64,000 bases of DNA from Eunapius fragilis (lineage: Eukaryota > Porifera > Demospongiae > Spongillida > Spongillidae), in NCBI GenBank assembly GCA_963681505.1, contig OY811971.1, positions 3,937,711-4,001,710 of the forward strand, read 5' to 3'. Positions 58,033 to 64,000 of the stretch are shown here, piece after piece. A program made the position numbers and the translations under genes. Within the stretch, counting starts at the first letter, position 1; each line of letters starts with the position of its first letter. The notes beneath the pieces were generated by a model. That model did no database searches, had not been told where the DNA came from, and was given only the letters and a program-made list of their open reading frames with translations.

Positions 58033-61000
58033 TTAAGGGTGTATGGAGGAGCCTTGCACGTACAGCTGAAGACTGATACTGTTGGGAGGCTCTATTTTGG
58101 CCTGGATGGGGAGGAGATGGGGGTGGGGTCATTGATCCCCCTCACCATTTCATCTGTACTTACCTGCTTGTATGCCAGTTCAAAGTTTCCTGTGGAACAC
58201 TTCTTGTCATCTCTTCTGTCGATGACCACTGCAGGGTGAGGGGTGTCTTAGGGGGGAGGAGCCATACCTGGAGGGGGGCGGTGCTAACCTTTGATGGTAT
58301 CTTCCAGTACTTCCCGGCACATGCGGGCCGTTACCATGGTGCTGCTCTCCATTGTAGGGCTGCAGTTGATCTCGATCTTTTGTTTGGGGGAGGAGGAAGG
58401 TTAAGTATAACCATTGCATGCCTTTGGATCAAGGACACTGGCAAATATGCATTGGAGGGGGGGGGGGGGGAGGAGTTGAGATGAAATTCACAATCGATGT
58501 ATGGACTCAACACCATGTATGGTGAAATTGATTGTATCTAACCCACCCCCCCCCTCCCCCTCTGTATCAGCCAGTGACAGAGAAGTTTGAAAACAAGAAC
58601 AGAGAACCTTAGAAAAACTACTGTAAGTCTGTTATGATGTTATGATAGTGCTACAGTACCTACATTTTTAAAAAAATTTTAGCACTGTACATTGGGTGAC
58701 GGCCTAATGGTATTGCAATGAACTAACGCTCATACTGTTCCTTCAGAGCTGACATCAGGTCTACTTACCTGCTGATTTATCATCTGCAAATCAAATGAAT
58801 ATACTCAGTAAACACTGAGAGCTTTTACTTGTGTTCATTTGAAGTTGCAGGTGATAAATTGGCAGGAAATTGACCCGTGTGTGTGTGTGCCAGCCTTGAT
58901 GTCATACACGTAGTCTTGTTCCTCTTACAAGCCAAGGTTTGAAGTCTTCAGTGAGCATAAAGTCAGCCCCAAATAGCTCAAACGTGTTCTGAAAAAAAAA
59001 AAAAAACACCGGCCAAATGATTTGCTGTGTTATGTTGCTATGGAGAGTGGGTGTGGCTGACCTTCCTATGCTCCACCTCATCCTGTGTGACCAGGAGGGC
59101 GTGAATGATGGCCTGTGTCATCCCAGGGTACACCCTGGACATCCACATGTCTCCCTCACCACGATCACTAGGGGGGAGGGGTGGGGGGGGGGGGGGGGCA
59201 GGATGAAGGGGGTGTGGTGTGGTGAGGTGCACTGGCCTACTTCAGGTAGTTCTGGAAGGTGATGCTGTCCCACATGTTCTCCTTGGGTAGCTCCTTGGCA
59301 CGGCTTGGGCTGATATCATAGTACTTCTGTATGCTGTTGTTACATAGGTGAATGCTCCTGTGTGTGTGGAGAAAATGAGCCAGAGATGCATATGTGTGCA
59401 TAAATACATGTATGTGTGTGTGTGTGTGCGTGTGTTCATGTGTGTGTGTACATATGTGTGTTCATGTACATGTGTACGTGTATATGTGTTGAGTGTACGT
59501 GTATGTGTAATTATGTGTGTACTTTTGTGTATGTGTGTTTATGTGTAAATGTATGTGTAATTATGTGAGTACATGTACGTGTATGTTTGCATGTATGTGT
59601 GTATGTTGGCGTACGTGTGTGTATGTGTGTGTATGTGTATGTGTGTGTACATCTGTGTATGTGTGTGTATGTGTATGTGTGTGTGTACATGTGTGTCTAT
59701 ATGTATGTGTGTGCATGTGTACATGTATGTGTTGATATGTGTGTGTGTGTGTGTGTGTGTTCCAAACACCCCAGCACATACAGGTTCAGGTCATCCAGGG
59801 AGTAGGGCTGGCCAGAGAACCTAAGGTAGCACTCCTGGAGTGGTGGTGGAAGGCAGAAAGATCAGGTGACATACATGTAGGCCCCTCCCCCATGTACAGT
59901 GTAGGAGGGTGTGGTGACGGTGACATAGGCCCCTCCCCCAGTGTACCTTGTACATCCACATGGTGAGGGGATTCCAGTCAGTCACCAAGAACCACTGCCG
60001 AATATCAAACTTGGTATCATAAATAAGCATTGGGCGTTCTGTATGGATGGTGGTAGGTGGGGAGGGAGAGGGGTAAGGATGGCAGGGTCTCGTCTCTCAC
60101 CTCTGATGGTACACAATCCCACCCTTACATATCGTGATCCCCCCACCTTACTAACCACCCCCCCCCACCTTACTAACCACCCCCCCACCTTACTAACCAC
60201 CCCCCCTCCACCTTACTAACCACCAACACCTTACTAACCACCCCCACCTTACTAACCACCCCCCACCTTACTAACCACTCCCCCCCCACCTTACTAACCA
60301 CCCCCCCCACCTTACTAACCACCCCCCCCACCTTACTAACCACCCCCCCCACCTTACTAACCACCCCCCCCACCTTACTAACCACCCCCCCCACCTTACT
60401 AACCACCCTCCACCTTACTAACCACCCCCCACCTTACTAACCACCCCCCCACCTTACTAACCACTCCCCCCCACCTTACTAACCACCCCCCCCCACCTTA
60501 CTAACCACCCCCCCCCACCTTACTAACCACCCCCCCCACCTTACTAACCACCCCCCCCACCTTACTAACCACCCCCCCACCTTACTAACCACCCCCCCAC
60601 CTTACTAACCACCCCCCCCACCTTACTAACCACCCCCCCCACCTTACTAACCACTCCCCCCCCACCTTACTAACCACCCCCCCCCCACCTTACTAACCAC
60701 CCCCCCCACCTTACTAACCACCCCCCCCCACCTTACTACCCCCCCCCACCTTACTAACCACCCCCCACCTTACTAACCACCCCCCCCCCCCCACCTTACT
60801 AACCACCCCCCCCCACCTTACTAACCCCCCCCCCCCCTTACTAACCACCCCCCCACCTTACTAACCACCCACCACCTCCCAATACCTCCTTACCAATGTA
60901 CTTCTGGATGACCCACTTTCCATCCCTGTGTACTCTACTGGCAGCCAACACCTCCAGAACATCCTCCAGCCTGACCTTACATGATATCCCTGAGCAGGGT

Positions 61001-63553
61001 GTGTGTGTGTATGTTTGTGTGGGTGTGGTGACATGTGCACATCCACTTGCAAGCTGACAGATACACCTGTAGCCCCGCCCACTAGCCTGTCATGTAGCTC
61101 CGCCCACTAGCCCATCATGTAGCCCCGCCCACTAGCCCTGCCCCCCTTAGCTCACCTCTTCCTCTAGACATAGCCCCTGGCTTCATGATCCAAATATTAT
61201 GGTAGCCATCTATGCAATACTGAGTGACCTGTACCTCCAACTGGTGTGTGTGTGTATGTGTGTGCATGTGTGTGTATGTGTGTGTGCATGAGTGTGTGTG
61301 TGTGCATGTGTGCATGTGTGTATATGTGTGTGTGCGTTTGTGTGTGCGTGTGCATTGTATAGACATGTCCCCTACATGTTCAATTCAAGCTCACCTGATC
61401 CAGCACAGCCTTGGCTTGTTGCACAGTTTGTGGCCCACAGGAGAACTGTCCATTGTTACTGAATGGTGTACCAGTATAAAGTGATGGCTCCTCCCACCCT
61501 CCCATCCTCCTCCTTCCCCAAATAAATTTCAACATACAATGAAGCGGTGTAAAAGTTTCTGATGATGACGTCCCATTCTTCACCAGTCAACTACATGTTG
61601 TGTGTGCACATGTGAACACACATGTATTATGTGTATGCACATGGACGGTATTACGCAAGCAAGCATGTGTGTGTGGATGTGTTGTGTACAGATTTATCCA
61701 TGTGTTGTTGATCTAATGTGGTGATGGTGGTATATGTATATTATGCAAGCAAGCATGTGTGTAGATGTGTTGTGGACAGATGTATCATGTTGTGTTGATG
61801 CAATGTTGTGATGGTGTGTGATGGCCAGTTAACATCAATGAGGGAGGGAGAGGGAGAGGGAGAGGGAGGGAGAGAGGGGAGGATGGGCCACACTCACGGG
61901 GTGATGATGGTGGCTGCTATCAATGTCCTTATGCTCCATGGAGTCCAGGTAAGCCTGGCACACCTTGATGGCCAGCTGCAGAGGGGGTTCCCCTATTGGA
62001 CCATCGTTACCCGGACCTTCGGCGGGCTTGGACGACTTGGCGGGCGATTTGGCGGGAACCTCGCCACCAACACCACCGTTCAGCACCCTCTTGGCTGGGG
62101 TCCTGGGGGATTTCTGCGTCGACGAGGACGATGGGGGAGGAAGTAGGGGAGGTGGAGGAGGGGGTGAAGGTGTGTGCTCTTGCTCGGATGGGTTGGAGGA
62201 GGAATTGGCCCCACGGATCACCAGCAGCTTCAGGAGGGACATGGCTGCAGTGAACCTGTAGTCATCTGATGGGACCAGTAAGAATGGGAGGAACAATCAA
62301 AACTTGCACACACACCCACACATGCACATGCATATAAGCATACACACACAACCTAAGACATGCCACACCCCTATATGACATCACTTGTCACTCATTGTTA
62401 ATGCAACAGAAGTCCCCACCAAGAGAGCCTTCATCATTACCTCATCATTACCTCATCATTACCTCATCATTACCTCATCATTAAGTACTACTAACATGGT
62501 CTCAGATAAACCACACCCACTTCCTCACCCACAAAAGCGTCTTTGTCTTCCTCACCGCCAAGCACATAACACCTTGGGTAGAAGCTGTCTGGGTCAGTGT
62601 CCCCAAACCACCTCGCATTCTGCAGGTTTGTGGTCAACCCCACCTACAGAAGAGAACATGCCCACTTACAGGTAGCCCCTAAACATGCTCCATTGACCAT
62701 CCTCCTCCCCCCGGATCAACAGACACCATGTATCCCTCCCCAGCCCCCTCACTTGGCTCCTCCCCCTCACCTTAGTGGTGATAGAGTAGGCCCTTCCAAA
62801 GTGGTTCACTATCTGGTCCTTCCTGAGGTGGTTGTATATTGCCGGCTCTCTCTTCAGGGTCCAGATGAAGTTGGGGTAGGCCATGTGGAGGTGCTGGGAC
62901 TGCAAGGGATGGGGAGGAGGCAGCAATGATGTTGCTTCATGGAGGGGAGGGGCTTCATGGAGGGAGGGGCTTCGTGGAGGGGAGGGGCTTCGTGGGGGAG
63001 GGGCCTCGTGGAGGGAGGGGCTTCATGGAGGGTAAGGGGAGGGATAGGGAAGGTAGTGATGAAGGGGAAGGGCAAAGTGAACTGTCAGGAGGGGGTGGAT
63101 GGGAAAGGAGGATAGGAGAGGGGAGGGATATGAGCAGTAGGACGCTCACCACCATACAGTACTCCTCCTCATCACTCCACTCCTCATCACTGCTCTCAGC
63201 CAATGGTTCGTCCACATCATCTCCCTCATCCCCATCCCCATCCCCGTCATCGTCATCGTTCTCCTGGTTCTTCCCTCTCTCCTTGGTGCCGTGGGAGGTC
63301 TTCTTTGGCGGGGTGACGGCGGGCTTTTCTTCCACGACCTTGTAGTTCTGCTCCACCCATCCCCTCTCCCTCAGTGTCCTCCTCAGGGCCCTGTACCCAC
63401 TCTTGACCAAGAACACCTTCTTACTCTGCAACACAGGAGACAAGGAAGATGAGGTAAGGGCATAAAGGCATCCACCATACGAGGAAGATGACACAGGGAG
63501 GGATGGGGGCACACTCACCATAAACTGGACAAACATGTCGATGTTACCAGCAA
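58033..63553 (-). CDS. Tubulin glycylase, TTLL3/TTLL8-like (17 exons, 5' partial)
   Basis: Exons: 63519-63553, 63150-63425, 62771-62899, 62529-62643, 61898-62265, 61538-61590, 61395-61458, 61156-61240, 60894-60989, 59947-60038, 59782-59834, 59241-59357, 59062-59167, 58929-58988, 58289-58376, 58164-58228, 58033-58101 (stop TAA). Phases agree; about 623 codons. The family adds the first glycine to glutamate side chains of axonemal tubulin. Family marks in order: [25 protein letters not shown], an acidic Asp/Glu stretch, [51 protein letters not shown] (ATP grasp), [68 protein letters not shown] and VVIDRR. These match TTLL3/8 rather than glutamylases. An exon-5 insert is Pro/Ser-rich with KSPRTPAKR. 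Earlier exons were not found before the window edge. TTLL3 and TTLL8 cannot be separated here. Confidence 0.93.
59396..59761. repeat. Long TG/TGTA-rich tract in a TTLL intron
   Basis: About 365 bp of imperfect tgtgtatg repeats fill nearly the whole intron 59,358-59,781. On the sense strand this is CA-rich and pyrimidine-poor, right up to the exon donor. Confidence 0.9.
60137..60876 (-). repeat. Minisatellite of ~35 splice-donor-like units in a TTLL intron
   Basis: The unit on the sense (minus) strand is gtggttagtaaggtgggggg, with a G-run of 4-12, repeated about 35 times. It fills most of the intron 60,039-60,893, immediately downstream of the donor of exon 60,894-60,989 (ATTG then GTAAGG). 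Each unit therefore carries a GTAAGG like the authentic donor, plus a G-run. The array is a likely G-quadruplex former on the sense strand. Confidence 0.92.
61241..61345. repeat. TG-rich microsatellite in a TTLL intron
   Basis: Imperfect (TG)n with gtgcatgtg steps, directly upstream of the exon that starts LEVQVTQYC. Confidence 0.85.
62430..62486. repeat. 11-bp tandem repeat in a TTLL intron
   Basis: About five copies of cattacctcat. Confidence 0.9.
62933..63035. repeat. G-rich minisatellite in a TTLL intron
   Basis: Four to five units of gaggggcttcRtggaggga, about 18-20 bp each. Confidence 0.85.
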
Positions 63554-64000
63554 CTAAAATAAAAGTGCACGTCTACCCGACCATTTATGGAGAGAGCCTT
63601 TTGGAATGACCTACACCAGCATTGTGTGTACTTTTTCACCCTTCATTGAATAGAATTTTAAAATTTCTAGCAAACATGTTTGTTTTTTACAGTTGTTTCA
63701 TGATACTTCATGATTAATTTACCATTTTTCAATTACCTTTTATATCACACCCTTGGTTCATACGATGTAAAACATGGATATGGTTTTAAAAAACGCAACG
63801 TGCAAAATATTTCATTGACACAGAAAGAAGTATGCCATGACAGCCATGTATGCCATGTATGACATGTATGCCATGTATGACATAAGCTCTTTAGAATGAT
63901 GTATGGGATGGTTAAAACAAACACGCTATTAATAATGTGTATGATATCCCATAAAGCCTCCCTCAAGACTGATGTGTGTGTGTGTGCTACTTCACACATA
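63554..64000. other. Upstream of the last TTLL exon recognised
   Basis: No further TTLL exon could be identified. A short tandem repeat of catgtatgacatgtatgc type is present at about 63,840-63,885. Confidence 0.5.

Noticed and set aside
58786-58800. Possible mini-exon (MINQQ) between the TTLL exons at 58,929 and 58,289
   Set aside because: The flanking exons join directly in phase to give KPWLIEIN, the expected family sequence, so no extra exon is needed.
60173-60406. Minus-strand frame of SKVGGVV repeats
   Set aside because: Product of the intron minisatellite with no start context or domain.
60137-60876. CRISPR-like regular repeat array
   Set aside because: There are no unique spacers; the units are contiguous and differ mainly in C-run length, and the array lies in an animal intron.

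Overview
The window looks like nuclear DNA of an early-branching animal, most likely a sponge (inference). It holds two conserved, intron-rich animal genes. One resembles the endolysosomal 2Cl-/H+ exchanger CLC-6, the other the tubulin glycine ligases TTLL3/TTLL8. Between and inside them lies a dense layer of transposons, foldback elements, minisatellites, long CA/TG tracts and poly-G runs. No rRNA, CRISPR array or bacterial operon structure was seen, and no tRNA was recognised by eye.

Layout. 1-4,840: short repeats, foldback elements, CA/TG microsatellites and one arm of an inverted duplication (2,094-2,716). 4,838-12,575: the other arm, broken open by nested DNA transposons. An 849-bp element (4,912-5,760, 5-bp target duplication) and a hAT-type element (5,877-12,320, 8-bp duplication) sit side by side in the arm. 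The hAT element holds two small CAG..CTG elements, and the second of these holds a complete CACTA/EnSpm element (6,614-12,076) with two divergent spliced genes. 14,823-42,713: the CLC-6-like gene on the minus strand, 21 recognised exons, about 857 codons. Two introns are swollen by insertions: 19,148-25,737 holds a LINE copy abutted by a broken Ty3/gypsy fossil, and 33,594-41,834 holds seven LINE fragments. 42,714-53,000: no convincing host gene, but several foldback elements, one more LINE (47,353-48,770) and tandemly repeated CA-rich units. 53,099-57,048: a possible small plus-strand gene split by a broken Ginger-like element (53,323-56,793) flanked by CCGG. 58,033-63,553: the TTLL3/8-like glycylase on the minus strand, 17 exons, its 5' end beyond what I could follow. 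One of its introns carries about 35 copies of a unit that, in the sense strand, repeats a 5'-splice-site-like GTAAGG next to a G-run.

The two host genes show no evident functional link: one acts in late endosomes, the other modifies ciliary tubulin. The main interest is the nested transposon complex, whose order of events can be read from intact target duplications and from the uninterrupted copy of the host repeat; the complete CACTA element; the restriction-like-endonuclease LINE families; and the splice-donor-like minisatellite. Exon limits were placed by eye from GT/AG sites, phase and family similarity, and have not been tested against transcripts.
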